This document shows, in pieces, positions 23,496 through 63,110 of a DNA stretch of 64,000 nt (positions within the stretch are counted from its first letter, which is position 1; each line of letters opens with the position of its first letter). The notes beneath the pieces were generated by a model that ran no database searches, was not told where the DNA came from, and saw only the letters and a program-made list of their open reading frames with translations. Location of the stretch: the NCBI RefSeq assembly GCF_964340395.1, contig NC_135569.1, positions 13,521,019-13,585,018 on the forward strand, given 5' to 3'. The position numbers were made by a program, and so were the translations under genes. The stretch is from Glandiceps talaboti (Eukaryota; Hemichordata; Enteropneusta; Spengelidae).

Positions 23496-24593
23496 ACAAC
23501 AGTGTTCATCAGTAGCCGTGACGTCACAACAATATGTTGTAAGCAACATCGTTGACATAATGGATAGAATTACAGGTTGTTTATTTACACTTCTTTATTT
23601 ATTTGTAAATAATTTAGGACACTTTAATCTTAATATACAGTACAAGATAATATAGTCACTTGTTTGTTCATGTTTACAGTTAGTTGCACTCCTTTTCTTT
23701 CATTCAGTGTTTATCTTCGGTTAGTTTCATGACATGGCCGAACTTAAGAGTATGTGTCAGATATACGTTGTATTGTCATCTATAATATTAATATCCACCA
23801 TTTGTAGACAAGGAAAACACTTCGGGTATATTAACTCCGTACAGGTGAACAGAAATTCCAAGGAACTGCACCACATTATTATGACCTCACCAGAGTGGTA
23901 CACCACGGTATGAAATTTATCCGAGTACACCTCCCCAGGGGTGTCACTACTTGTATGGTCGGTGAATTTTTAAAGGTAATTTGGGGAAATTGTAGTTCCT
24001 CTGGCGTTTCTTTGGCAGACAAGTTTAGTATGCAGTCAACACGGTATGAGAAATATACATATTGTCATATGCATAAAACGCCAGCGTTTTAACAAGCTCC
24101 TTCTAGGAAAAGAATAACGAAACATAATGTCCAATTATAGCAAATAAGCTTTTTTTTATCATCAAAATAGAACATTATATATTGTTTTAGAGATAGATTT
24201 ACCAAAGAAAACATCAATGATCAATTTTATTTTGTTGGAAATAATACTGAAAATTACGAGTTGTATTTCGTCAGTTCGTATAGAACGCGTTGCTAGGAGA
24301 CAATTTTACAATTCGCCATATTAGACTCACAATAGACCAAGAATTGTTTATGCAACGTGTCAACTGAATCGGGACAGTGACTACTTATTTTAAAGACAAA
24401 ATGTCAAAAAATTGTAACTATTTTTAAATGTATTTCTATAGATGCAAAGAGGCCATCAAGAGAGTAGTGTAGTATTAGCAATCAAGACTCACATTCCAGT
24501 AATGTACACCTATTAACTGTTTATTCATAAATACTATAATGACTTTGTTAGTCAAAAACGTCTCATAAATTTCAAACTATTGCCGATACGTAC

Positions 24594-24903
24594 GTACATA
24601 CATACATACATACATACATACATACATACATACATACATACATACATACATACATACTTGCACACATGCATACATACGTGCATGCATGCATGCATACATG
24701 CATACATACATACATACATACATACATACATACATACATACATACAATCATACATACATACATACATGTACATACATACATATATGCATACATGCACACA
24801 TGCATACATGCATGCATGCATGCATACATACATACATACATACATACATACATACATACATACATACATACATACATACATACATACATACATACATACA
24901 TAC
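24594..24903. repeat. (CATA)n tetranucleotide array
   Basis: About 75 CATA units with GCATGCATGC interruptions. Its right edge runs directly into the family A MITE. Confidence 0.96.
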
Positions 24904-24904
24904 A

Positions 24905-25191
24905 ATTTTATCACTTCCTACTTGAAAAATCAATGTGAAACAACATAGACCAAGTCCTTGTTTGTAACTCAGATCAATAAATAGCAAAACATTACCAATG
25001 TGTAAATTCTTTGTTATTGTACGTACACTAACAAACCCTTTATACATTTTTTTTTTAGCTTTTTTGCAATTTATTGAGTTACAAACAAGGACTTGGGCTA
25101 TGTTGTTTCACATTGATTTTTCAATTATAAAATTGTTTTATAAATTAAAAATCCCAAATAAATACCCAATCCTCATCCATATCACCACTTT
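24905..25191. mobile_element. MITE family A, copy 3, left end replaced by microsatellite
   Basis: It matches copies 1 and 2 from CAATTTTATCAC(TTCC) to AATACCCAATCCTCATCCAT, but the outer left terminal repeat is missing and (CATA)n begins there instead. Confidence 0.72.
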
Positions 25192-25635
25192 AATTAAAGC
25201 ATTATGAAATACTGAACATACAGAAATCTGCAGCAATGGTAAGTACTTGTCCAGTTGACCGATATTTTAATATTATACACGTTAAATACTTTACATTACT
25301 TTACATCACATTTATAGATTACACAGCTATGCAAAATTGTATGGAGTTTTGGGCTTTCAATTTAGACTGAAACACAACATTTCACGAAAGTAAATATCAC
25401 ACCGTCGGCGTCAATAAATAGCGCCACCTACGGACAAACTTTGAGAATCATGAACACATACTACATGAAAGTTTGAAGCCACGAATCTTGTCTTCGTTGT
25501 AGCTTTCGCGATGTGTACTGTTCAAAAACTAGTCTTTCTTTGGAAATCATTCAAGTCTTGAACACACACAAAGGATAATATATCTAACAAGTTTGTCGTT
25601 TTGTGTCCTGTCTTCTTAGAAATATTGTGCCGTTT

Positions 25636-25655
25636 GTTTATTTATTTATTTTTAA
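25636..25655 (-). terminator. Candidate polyadenylation signals of the carbonic anhydrase gene
   Basis: Overlapping AATAAA hexamers on the minus strand lie about 240 bp past the stop codon. Spacing is plausible; there is no further support. Confidence 0.35.
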
Positions 25656-25891
25656 ATCTTTGTTGAAAATGTAAACTCCATACCCGCCCATCATAGAGGT
25701 GTCTTGAATCACCACTCTATGGTGGACGAAATTAAAAGTACACTTCTGCGCATGCACAGTATGTTTTTGTCATCCGGTTGATATGATTTCTCCGCGCAGT
25801 ATGTTGACACTTCGGAGAAGTAATATCTACGATGGGCAAAAACATAAGTTGCGTGCAGAAGTTAGTACTTTTCGGCTACCGTACCACTCCC

Positions 25892-33384
<7,493 letters not shown>

Positions 33385-33837
33385 TGTTGCCTCCGTCTGT
33401 TGATAGGAATATCGATCACAACCTGTTTGCCCCGTCGGTGTAAAGTCACACTTGAATGCGTCGTCAATCAGCACTACTTACCTTAGAAAACATCTGACCC
33501 CGGGGTTCCACACACAATACATTTCGATTGTTTAACTTTGCTATAATCTTTGTTTTGTCGATGGATGTTTATTCCAACATGGAAGTATAACTTCCATGAT
33601 TCCAACAAACTAAGTATTTTGGCTCGTCTTCGACCGAGCAACGTTACCTAATGCGGCTTCTCAGATTGTAAATCGTGAGAGAGGTTATGAAGAAACAAGT
33701 ATATCCGATTTGCAATGAAACGGGGACTTCTAATTGGACAAAAGGTCCTCTCCCCGAATGCACCCCCGGGATTTACATGCGTTATGCCATTGTCAGGGCA
33801 TTCACTTAAGGAGCCTTCAGTAATATCATTATGTTGA

Positions 33838-34150
33838 CCGGATCCAGTCATGGCCATTGACTACGTCTAAACGCACCTGCCTGATCGATAGTCCCACTGT
33901 GATTAATGGTGAGCCTTTCGAACAGGTTGTGTCCTTCAAATAACTTGCATGGAGGTATAAAGGGGCGAGTGACTGTAGAGCTAGGTATAAAGCCCCTTTA
34001 TGCCTCCATGGTTTGACCATCGACAATAAATTCACATCATACCACAGAGTCCAAAAGAAGTGCCAACAGCGTTTGCACGTGCTTCGCCGAAAACACTCTT
34101 TCAATATAGATGCTAAACTGCTTCTCTTATTCTATTGTAACATTATTTAA
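33838..34150 (+). pseudogene. Degenerate non-LTR retrotransposon reverse transcriptase fragment
   Basis: A broken plus-strand frame carries PTVINGEPFEQVVSFK, then IDNKFTSYHRVQKKCQQRLH and LLLLFYCNI. This matches the C-terminal part of LINE reverse transcriptases (V.SFKYLG..ID..., KK..QRL..LR, ...FY...I.S). Stop codons and a shift interrupt it; no 5' part is seen. Confidence 0.65.
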
Positions 34151-34257
34151 TCTCTCCTGATTTATTCTAACATCTTAGAATTCCCTTTGTTCTGTCTTCA
34201 ATCGAAACAAACTTGTGAGAAAGTCTTTGACTGCTGTTAAGCTGTAGGCTTGTCCAC

Positions 34258-34530
34258 CTATGAGAAACTGCATATTCTACACTTTAAGGAAAGAGCAAGT
34301 TTGCAATTTCTCGCTACATTGTATTAAATGAAAATAACCATTTACCAAGCACAGACAGGCAGCTGGCGCCAATGTTTTGATGCTTGCATTTGATGTCTGC
34401 ATGGTAACCCCTCCACTGTCTAGACTATGGTGGCACTCAGTTAATAGTATTTAGACAAAATGTAGCAAGTTACTGTTTTCATTCAATCTTGCTATCTTAA
34501 GTGTATGTGCAATTTCTTACTGATTTCTTC
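34258..34530. mobile_element. Palindromic element, family F
   Basis: The left end GAGAAACTGCATATTCTACA and the right end TTAAGTGTATGTGCAATTTC are complementary over about 45 bp. Partial relatives lie at 12085-12190 and 62705-62830. No ORF. Confidence 0.6.
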
Positions 34531-37500
34531 TGGTTGCATCAAACAGACTCGGTGAACACTAAAATACAATGGGCAGTCGTAAAGGGACTCTCATCTAATA
34601 GCGAAAACCACCGCGATGTTTGAATTGAACTGCGGTGTTTACTATACGTTCTACTCACCAAGAAGGAAAGCAACAAAATGTATCTGTGGTAATTTAGCAG
34701 AGAACACGACTGAATGTCAAATTCCATTCGCATCTAATTTTTCAGAAATGTTATTGAAAGTGGTTTAAATGCATAAGTGATCTGGCACCTTGCCAATTAT
34801 ACTGCACGTTGTGTTCCTTTATTGTAATGCTGAACAATATGGACATCTAGCCCAGTGAAACAATAACAAACCAAACGACGAAAGAACACATACGAATCAT
34901 AATCACGTGATTCAGAAATTGAATTTCCAAATTGGAAATTTAATTAGACTACCTGAAACTTCAAAAGCAAAGAAAGTGTACGTTGTAATTGCCACAAATT
35001 TACGAAGTTCTTCGCTGGCACAATATAATTAAATGAAGGGTAACGAAAAGTGATACAATGTTCGAACGCGTGTAACTTTTAACTTAAAATGTAGCAAAAC
35101 TCGACATAAGGGCCCTTTCTGCCTGCGACGGCCCATTTATCATCCTGTTAAAAACTTGGTGAAGGAACTCCGTACTATTTTTCATACCATATTGACTCTG
35201 GCTTACCAAACATGACAAATCAACTGTATAAATCTGAATGATATCCACCGTGTTCAAATTTGTATCAGTTTCCACGGTATGCAAGTCAGTATACATTTGC
35301 AAGTGTTAAACCTTTAATAACAAGAATGTATTTGTACCTAGTAATTACACAGAGCCTATATAGAGAGGTTTGACTCTAAATATTTGAATTGCTGCGTAAG
35401 ACGGTACTTGTTGTTGTCTCAAGTACCAAACCCCGGGCCATGTACTACATAACTTCCCGACTGAGACAAAGAACAAGCAACTTCAACCTTGGTCGATACA
35501 AAGAGCCCTATTAGTTTTAACGATCCTGCCCAGAGCCATGCGGGTGGAGAAGGGGGAACGGTTGTTATGGAGAATCGTTGTCGGTTTTGTATTTCTGTTA
35601 CGCATGATAAAATTATTATTTCTCATGATTCCTCATTGAGGTAATTCCAAAAACAAATCTGTCGTGTTTCGTGAAGCCTAATTTGCAGCATACAATGATT
35701 AAATCATTGTGGTTGCATATAGTCCGGTCAATCTAACTAATCCAGGCATAATTACAAAATAAATATCTTATTAGTGCATCTTATTCGGAAATTTATGCTG
35801 AATAACATCAAAAGTCTAGAAAAATCTAGTTATTGCCATTGTGAAAAACAGGTTTTTATCAATTAACATAATTAGTGAAACTATAGGATTCATCAAATAC
35901 CATTTTCCAAAAACAAACAATGCAAGTATCAACATACCATAGAAATAATCCCTCCCCTTCCATCAGGCTCCCACCAAATGTATCTAATCTCCTAAGCAGT
36001 TAAGTTTGGCATTAACGATTTTTGACCCAAAGGACACATTTTCAGCCCTAATCTGCATATCCCTGGTGGGATCATTAAGTCATGAACAAGAATGTTGCAG
36101 CTTGGGAGGGGAACATCCCCTCCCACCACCACCACCACCACCAGCAGCCATTGTGGTGCTGCTATCTTCCACAGAACTAAAGATTGACGAAAAAAGTTCT
36201 GCTGGCAAAGTATCTCCAAGTATAGGTTAGAGCTCGGTACGAGATACGAATCACACATCTAACTGAAGTTTATTATCACTAGTAATGCCACCATAATGCA
36301 GTTGTACAACTGTAGTATATGTGTGCGAGTGTTGCGGGGGGGGGGGGGGTTACCATCCATTTGTACATGTACACATCCTGTTTAGTGTTCAGTGGTGAGA
36401 ACATGACTGTATTAAGAGCATGAAGGGGGAGGGGGTGTAAAATCAATTTTGATCCAAAATATTTTGTCCTCAGTCTTCCTCCCCATAAAATACGACTCAT
36501 TCATAACAGGTAAACATTCCAACCCAGCACTCTGTATTACATGAACCACTGTAAAGTTCTCCCGCTTGCTCATGAATATCAATGACAGCTTTCCACTGTT
36601 CTAAAACTGCAAGTGACTGAGAAGTATCGATTAAGAAGGAATGTCAATAAGACAGGCATGTTTTTATTAAGTCTCTCAATAAAATAAGAGTTTAAAACGG
36701 GTCATCACGTCCTTGTGTAACATTTCAAACAAAAGATTTACCTACAGTGAGACTACACACCGTCAAGTTTCAGGTATATTATGGGCAATAACTTCGCACA
36801 TAAAAAGCTCACAGAAATTTTGCCGAAAGAATATATTGACGTTAGCTCATGACTTTGATGAATGAATGTGATACTAGTATATGTATATGCAGATGAAGCC
36901 ATTTCGCTGTAGTTCCGTCTCAGTACCAATTTCGTGGGTGGTTTTTATCTGTCAATTGAAGAATACAAAAATGCAGATGCCTATATTTATTCTGTATAAT
37001 GAATGCCCCAGCCCACTAAAGATCTACAGTGGTCTGAGATGCATTTGAAGATTAGTTCTGAATTTTGAAAGGAAAATCCACTCATTTAGTACCTACTTAC
37101 TCACCTACTTAAAATCTCTGTACAGTTCTTTTAAAGTTATGTCATGAAATTCTGCAATAAACTTGTGTTCCCATTTAAAAACGATGGTGTTAGAGCTCAG
37201 ACAGGCCACGTACGCCGGGTTTAGATGAAATAAGTGTAGGCACACACGTATCACTTCAACAACTGTAACCATGGTAACTCAGGCCGCGCATACTAGAGGG
37301 AGATTGTCTATGACGAGATTATCTACTTTCTAATAGTCCTGATGGAAATCTCTTTCAAAGGTGTGACATAGACCCAGTATCTATCTTAGGATTTCACAGT
37401 CCAGTGTGTTTCTTTACGAGCTACCACGTTCCCTCCATTCAGTGAAAACAAAAGTCTGGTTTTAACAATCGAAATACCCTCGTAAACAATATAAAAATCC

Positions 37501-39501
37501 TCCCTACGTCGTTTTCAGACAAATTTGACTAAGTAGTAATGACTATACGGCTACTGGATTGCAGTATTGTTCTCTTTAGTTTCCATTTAACGACACTGTT
37601 TTTACGTAATCAATACCCTTCACTTTTATCTTCTAAGTATATATGCATATTAATGAGCTTTGTGTCTTTAGCTCCCATAGTAAGTTCTTTTCTCTGATCC
37701 AGTCGCTTTAGAAAAAAAAGAAGCGGCTGGACGAAAGAAAACCTCCACAAAAAAACACACAAAAAACACACTTTTATCCCCTAAGTATATAATTATGCAT
37801 ATGAATGAGCTAAAATTACGTCTTTTAACGTCCAAATTTGTTTACTGGGACCAGGCCATGGGCAAGATTTTTCGTAGTCTGAACAGCCTAGTATTACACG
37901 TCGTTAATCTTGCTATTGACACACCTGATAGTATATTTCTCAATGCGAAATCTCAGAACTTCACAAAGATGCAAAACAGCAAAGGATAGTGGCGAAAATT
38001 CAAATGCATTCCATAACTTTTTGAAAGCAAGTAATGTATACTTGTGAGTAATATCTCAGACCCACCAAATTTGCTTCGGTCTGAGAAAAATTTTTCTTTT
38101 ACTTCGTGTGCCTTACAAAGCTAAGGGATTATAGTCACGAGTCTGGCAGCGAGACTAGGTGTCTAGTGACAAGCAAATCAAACACTGATATGATACCACC
38201 ACCCCCACCCCCACCCCCTGTGTGAAATTATACTTTCATGACAACACATCATGCAAAGATTATTAGGTATTTTTTTATTGACGGGTAACACACATTGCAC
38301 AAGCAACAACAGATCTAGACGGACTTGATGCACATAATACTTCTGCCGCCAGCGGCAATCTGAAACAAGCTAATTTACCAGTGCAGGTGACATTACATTA
38401 TCGTCCTATTCTCTTGACCTACACATATGACACGAAAATGTGTAATGGTGTTTACCCAAAACTGAATATATTTTGCCATTGTTGTGGCGATTTGATTTGC
38501 ATGCAATTGATATTACCCATCTTCCCCTTCGTCTCTTCCCCACCCCACCCCCTATTAACAAGACCGATGCATATCAAATATAGCCTGCATGGCCCTCGTA
38601 TGACGATTTCAATAGTATTAATAAGCCTACCACCCAGTTGTTGGTTCAGAGATCCTCTTCACTCCATCCAAGCGTTTTCATGAAGATCTCGCTTATCAAA
38701 CTCTAACCTGTACTTCTTTTTATCGCCTGGCATAACAAAAATCTTATCAACTTTGCTACATTTTCTTTGCTATAGCTATCTTTTCCGATCGTCACCAAAT
38801 CATATACATTGTAACAATTTATACTAGTCTTGTTTTTAGATATACTGTATCAATATATGAAAATGTAACAATTGCACTTCCGTTTTTGTTGAGCCAGACC
38901 ATTGATATAGCAACTGTTTGTAGATATTCATCATGTCAGGCAATAAAATATAGCAATAATATTGATAAGTTTTGACGATTCGAGACAACGATTTCTCAAT
39001 TGGCTTCCCTTGTACATGTATTATACCGTGAAACATCACAACCATGGTTAATACAGTCCGATATCACGTGATCAACATAGAATATTACCTGGCAGATATT
39101 TAGTTTAGTGCTTCACTGAATTGTTCAAAAAAGGCAATTCGAAGGTAAAATCGGTTTTAACAGCACAGTTGTGATAACTATTCGCTGCAAGTGTTTCTAC
39201 CGTTGCACGCGACTCTTTCTTTCATTCTGTCCGGACCCTTTTCATCTCATAAAAAAATTACATACATAACATTCATGGAAAAAATACAGTGAGAAAACAT
39301 ATTATGGAGAGAAATTATGCCACAATGGAAGCCAGTTGACTAGAAGTAATACCTAAAGTTTTTGTCGACATTGACGATAAAATGTTGTAATGTTATAGTA
39401 AATGATTTTTGTCCTTCCAGGCGACAGTTTGTTTCAAATTGCGTTGTATATCACCACCATAAACAAAAGTCCGGTTAACATGTAAAATTATGGGTTAAGA
39501 T

Positions 39502-57784
<18,283 letters not shown>

Positions 57785-57840
57785 TTTGTTTACTGAGTCT
57801 GACCACTGATGCAGGTTGTATTTTAGTTTGGAGTATAGTT

Positions 57841-57849
57841 CTTTATATA
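57841..57849 (-). promoter_or_regulatory. TATA box of the CLCA gene
   Basis: TATATAAAG on the minus strand lies 57 bp upstream of the start codon at 57784. This predicts a start site near 57815 and a 5' UTR of about 30 nt. Confidence 0.55.
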
Positions 57850-58035
57850 CATGTACGCTACCGATAATCATCTTTGTAGGGGGTGCTACTCCCATGTACA
57901 AATCTTGGTAAGGCGGTATGATTGGTGTGTTCTAGACACACTTATAACTGATGGTCATACCGACAGACAGACAGATGTGACAGAAGTATAAATGAGCAAC
58001 CCAGGAACCTGAGGGTGTGGGCGTGCGACACGACC

Positions 58036-59250
58036 GAATATTGCCCAAGGCGAAATAGAACATGACTCATGCGCCTACGTGCAAATTGAGATCACTATGG
58101 GTCAACAGTCCATACCACGTGATACGACACAGGCAAATCACTGAAGGTTATATGAAAACGTTGTGTTATAATGTTTAATATGAGTTGTTTGGACTAAAGT
58201 CCTGCGGCGAAAGGGCATGACGTTAAAAGGACCTGTAAGTCGTAATACCACGGAAGGTTTGAAAAACTCTTACAATGACTAAAAATTTGTAATGTTATTT
58301 ATTTTTGCAAACACGTAAAGATAGTGAAAGAGAAATCGCTAAGCTAATGGGTATCAAGGCGTGCACAACTTACCATATTTTGGCCAAGTGTGTCAGGGCC
58401 TGATACGCAAAATTATTGCACAGGTTTGATGTGTGTGCTTTCCATTGAATTACATAGGAAGTAATGATAGGTATTTATTAAATGCTAATTATTGAATGTC
58501 AACACCCACTGCAGTGATCAGTAATTTGATGAAAGTGTATATGGTTGAATCAATTGTTTTGATTCAAGTAATAAGTCTAAACAATAGTGTAAAACACAAC
58601 AATAAAGAAAGCCAAGACAATAAGATTATTGTATATGATGTCATCAATACAGGCTTTCCCATAAACCCTTGCAGAAAAAATGGCTAAATACATGCCAGTG
58701 AAGTAAAGCTTAATATTATATAAGATTTAAAAGTTTAGCCAGTTGTGGGGGTTCCGTTTTATCAGTAACATCATGAAATAATGTACGTTTGTAGCAGAAA
58801 TCAATATAAACATTTACTAATAATATAGATTCGACAAAGGTTATAGATCGTATGGCGATAAGCTACACTTTTTTCTTGTTTTTAGTTATAGTTAGGACAG
58901 ATAACGTTGACATTTCTATCAGACCTCAGTCAGACTTCTTATCACGTCCACCCTAGATACATTTACTGATGGACTGTGATTAAAAAAAAGTGATAAAAAT
59001 AAATGATAAAAAGTGACAAATGATAAAGAAAGGAAATTCAACCATCCCTTCAGCATTATGCTAAAACAGAAATCGACAAACAAACAATTCATTGTTCATG
59101 TTTTCCGACATGTCATACTAATTTATCGTTTTCATCAGCGATTTGCTTTCGAAATATGTTGTGTGAATGATTGATCATTCCTGTCAGTGCACGAGGTATT
59201 GGTTTATAGTGGATTATGTAAAAGACAAAAATAGCGTCATGATGGTACGA
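58036..59250. repeat. Duplicated segment, copy B (upstream of CLCA exon 1)
   Basis: This copy lies 5' of CLCA exon 1, starting about 190 bp beyond its TATA box, and matches 54533-56468 block by block. It lacks the two insertions present in copy A and is probably closer to the ancestral layout. Confidence 0.85.
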
Positions 59251-59329
59251 TAAAGGTAACAGCCTTAGACCCTGGGATACTCCCCTGTTTAACTCTACGC
59301 TGTAAACGTTGTTATAAGTTTTCTAACCC

Positions 59330-60510
59330 TTTTGTCTAAAAATGGGATCCGCGTGGGGTTTTTAGCTGAAGAGTACAGCGCGTCCATTCTGAATTTATTT
59401 TCGAGTTGGCTTGGTCTAAAATGTGTTCTTTACCAATTATAAGTATGTCATTATTTGTCCCCCCCCCCCCCAAACGTTGCCTCCTGTGGAGAAAATATAC
59501 AAGAGTAAAAATTACATTTTTTGCGATCAACCATTACCTTAATATTGAACTACTACAATTGTAATTTGGATTTTGGTCTAATCTGAACCGTCTAAAAACC
59601 TAGCTGTAATGGTCTAAAATGGAGTATTGGTTTTTATATGGTCAAAATGGGTCTAGAATGGGGTCTGGTAGTATTGGCTGCACACCCCTACCAGAGCTGG
59701 TACCACCCCGGAGTCTTAAATCGAATTTATCAACTGTGATATTACATGACCTGTACGCCAGCTTTTAACAAGATAGCTAAATGTGAAATTTTCCGATGAA
59801 TATAGCTGCCATTCGGCCAATATGGTTACGGTCAAACAATCAAAGTGACGTGCATATGGCAACTATAGTATCTGATATTTGTGCCAAGTTTGGTATAGAT
59901 CAACTTATGCATTTCCGACGTATAACTAGACGGACGGACACGCAAGATTCAACATACTAGTCCCCCTTTGTTGGGAACCTATAACGGTAATGGTACGTAT
60001 CAACCTAAAGTCTTTACCCTCATAAGAAGTTATATCATGATGCTATAAAATATTGATTTTGACCCACAATGCTGACATTGAGTACCAACAAAAATAAGAG
60101 CAACAAGTCTCTTCATAGAATATAGAGACCCCCCCCCCCCCGGTCAATGTATTAATAAAAAGCCCACATCTAATTATGCATGGTTAGGCATTTGAATGAA
60201 GTCTCTATGTAATATAGTTATGCAATAAATATTGATTTTAGCAACAAAATGCCCACCATTCAGCAAAAATTGATATAAGCTCCAAAAATAACAATTAATC
60301 AAGTATCTCCTGTCTGTACTATTTGAAAATGATTGGAAATAAATTTAACACAAATGGACACCACTAATTGCATATGATATGCAAGTAATTAATGGATTTT
60401 GACAATTGACCATGATGGTGAATTGGTCAAAGTCAATCATTCATTTACAAATCCAACTATGGCCGCCATTCGGTAGAATTTGCATATTTCGCAAAACAAA
60501 AAAAGTGACG
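59330..60510. repeat. Repeat-derived region with GGTCTAAAATGGGG and GGACGGACACG motifs
   Basis: The part 59400-59700 contains repeated GGTCTAAAATGG-type phrases and a C homopolymer, resembling 42400-42530. The parts 59760-59990 and 60180-60510 are related to 49130-49505. No coding sequence is seen. Confidence 0.45.
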
Positions 60511-60513
60511 TGC

Positions 60514-60531
60514 ATACATACATACATACAT

Positions 60532-60619
<88 letters not shown>
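60514..60619. repeat. (CATA)n then (CA)n microsatellite
   Basis: About 9 CATA units and about 35 CA units. Confidence 0.97.
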
Positions 60620-60620
<1 letters not shown>

Positions 60621-62370
60621 GATACTATGTTCAAACCTCCAAAAACACTTTCAGAACTTTTCCCAGTGCGAAATAGGACACAGTGCCGTAAAAGGTAAAC
60701 ATAAAGACATGTCGACAACATGAAATGCTAGTTATTCTATATTTTAGGTCAATTGTTTTTAGTCATCATCATGATCTATTTTCAGAAGGTCGTATAGGTT
60801 ATCAAAACGCATGAAATGTGAACTATTTAAAACATTCATAACAAGTGGTTTATTTATCCAAACGAAGAAATGATTACAAAATAATAGTAACACAAAAACA
60901 AAAGAGAGAAGTGTAAATGGGGAGTCAAGAAATAACTTACATCAGGTAGACTAGCCTGACCACCGACATTGTACATTGTGAATGATAACAATAAGAGGGT
61001 TCAGTCATCAAGGGGGATTGACACAGGGGAACATCAAGCAGTACCGATTTGTGTCAGCTTACCTTTAAGAAGAAATTCCCCATTATTATTTCTTTCGATT
61101 CATATATAGTCACATGACTATACCATGACGAATAACCATCACTATACAAAAAGTCAAATTTACCCACCTTTACCCAACCTTTACCCTAGGTGAGACGCAC
61201 CTAACCACCATCTCTGTCCAGGGGTAGTACGAGACGAAGTACCACTTTTGACTGTCTACAACCCCCAGGTGAGAGATCACCGGGGCTAAATTAAGTCAAA
61301 GGTGGTACTTCGTCTCATACTACCCACATTTACACATCCTCTGCCCAAGATTTACCCCGGTGGAAAGATAATGGTCAAATATGACTTTTCGTATAGTGCA
61401 TGTGCCTGCCTTGACGAATATCAACAGCATATTTCCGCGTACCATATATATTTATAACTATGCACGTAATGTGTAGTTGTCAACACGTAAACGAATACGA
61501 AGAACTCAAGCCAGAAATGGTTGAGGAATCGAGATCTAGCAATGCATATGATACATGCAACAGTCGTATGAATTAGCTCCGTTTGAGTGATATCAAACTA
61601 GGGATGCTCACCTTTGATTTCTATGTAAACTTAATCACTCCCTGCTAAATCTAGTCAAACCCCCGGGGTCAAACCACAGTAGCTTGTGAGCTAAGAATTG
61701 GTTCTGTAATACAATACAGTAAACCGAAATATGCCAATGAATGCTTTGTGACCTAGCTCTGTAATTTCAATATTTAAATGAATTTTGCGATAATGGGAGA
61801 TTTTATGTACTATAGTATACCATCCTACCAGGTTCCTTATTATAAAATCAATTGCGATCTTTAATGCAGAAAATCTTAAGTGTATTATGTAATGTGGGAA
61901 TTATGGTTCCATTGATGGGCGTGAGATACAGTTTGAATGTCCTTCTATCCTGATTTGTCAGGGTATGACTGTCTCGTGCACGTGCACTACTACTGAAGAT
62001 ATGTCAAAGCCCGCCCCCTTGCGGTTGGAAGAAACGTAGAATAAATAATGTTGTATAATATAGTACTGTATCGCTACGACACAACTCGCCAAACGTAATA
62101 AAATTTGGAGTAATGAAAACTAAAATGAAGCTGCTTCAAGAACTTGACCTCTCATAATGTCAATACTGTAGTACATTGTGGTTGTTAAGAGCAGCCTGGA
62201 TAATCCTTGAAAAGTGAAAAAAATGCACTTTCAAGTTTCAATTCAAGAATTGAGATGTTAGAGCAGACTTTTTGGCATCACTTTTACCTTTACACAACGC
62301 CAAATGCGCACTAATGAATCAGTTAGAGATGCAATTCAAACAGAAAGCTGGTGAATACAAACCTTTACTT
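60620..62370. other. Intergenic, no gene seen
   Basis: Apart from the palindromic element at 61129-61402 I find no exon, RNA gene or conserved element. Confidence 0.4.
61129..61402. mobile_element. Palindromic element, family H
   Basis: Outer arms share CACTATAC(A/G)AAAAGTCA. Inner arms are GTACGAGACGAAGTACCAC and GTGGTACTTCGTCTCATAC. The centre holds CCCAGGTGAGAGATCACCGGGG. No ORF; one copy here. Confidence 0.65.
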
Positions 62371-62374
62371 TAAA

Positions 62375-62655
62375 TACCCCAAAGAAAGAAGTTACAGTGG
62401 TTTGGTCATATGACCCGCCAATCTGGATCATTGGCACACCAAATTATGTATGGAAGTATGGCGAGCAGTAGGAGGTGAGGAAGGAGATTGCATGGAAATT
62501 AGAGCTATGACATCAAAAGGTGAACGACCCAGAGCATGGTAGGGTGTAATAGAAATACAGAGGATCTTGATGCATGTGTGTAGGAAAATGGCGGAGTCAT
62601 CAAAGAGCCCTATCGATTAAGGAAATGACCTGACCTGACCTTACCTGACCTGAAT
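62375..62655 (+). pseudogene. Degenerate LINE ORF2 C-terminus with (TGACC)n tail
   Basis: The frame reads KKLQWFGHMTRQSGSLAHQI and MYGSMASSRR, then stops. This matches the (K)LQWFGHV.R....LA..I..G...G.R.RGRP..W signature at the end of a LINE ORF2 class. The DNA ends in GACCTGACCTGACC repeats typical of such a 3' tail. Confidence 0.7.
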
Positions 62656-62704
62656 ATACAACCCCATTCCACATTACTGTTCACTGGCTCTGTGTGATGC
62701 GCTC

Positions 62705-62830
62705 ACGCAGAAACTAATAAGAAACTGCACATGCTGCACTGTAAGATAGTAAGACTGAATGAGTACAGTTTCTTTCTGCGTGCATTTTATTTGAATGAAA
62801 TTGACTGACATGCCACCATACAGTATTTTG
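62705..62830. repeat. Dispersed repeat family F, partial copy
   Basis: AATAAGAAACTGCACATGCT and GAAATTGACTGACATGCCACCA relate it to 12085-12190 and to one end of 34258-34530. Confidence 0.5.
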
Positions 62831-62874
62831 ACCAGGTATCACTTTGTGAAAATAATATTCGTGTTCATATGAAC

Positions 62875-62925
62875 GAACGAACGAACGAACGAACGAACGA
62901 ACGAACGAACGAACGAACGAACGAA
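62875..62925. repeat. (GAAC)n microsatellite
   Basis: About 12 GAAC units. Confidence 0.95.
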
Positions 62926-62974
62926 AAAAATGATATATTATATGGTTGGTTATAACCTGACAGTATATTTGTCT

Positions 62975-63110
62975 CTCCATAGATAGGGCGCTGTGACAAG
63001 ACTACGTCACAGAACTACGTCCGTCGTCTTGGTGGCGACAGTAGGGAGCCCTCAACGACACTCTCAGGAGAGGGAAATATCAAGTTATGCGTCCCGGATT
63101 TTAGAACACA
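62975..63110. mobile_element. Dispersed repeat family I, copy 2 (inverted)
   Basis: The reverse complement of this segment reads CTGAGAGTGTCGTTGAGGG and CTACTGTCGCCACCAAGACG, matching 28735-28870. Confidence 0.6.

Larger units (their letters stand above)
22159..25891. other. Convergent intergenic region, repeats only
   Basis: The region separates the tail-to-tail channel and carbonic anhydrase genes. It holds two family A MITEs, a separate palindromic element (23024-23495), a (CATA)n array and AT-rich DNA without a recognisable exon. Confidence 0.45.
33385..39501. other. Spacer between carbonic anhydrase and CLCA genes
   Basis: It should contain the carbonic anhydrase promoter (above 33384; I see no TATA box) and the CLCA 3' flank (below 39502; no AATAAA on the minus strand near the stop). 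It holds a LINE reverse transcriptase fragment and one palindromic element. From 35000 to 39500 I see AT-rich DNA with short C or G homopolymers and no exon. Confidence 0.4.
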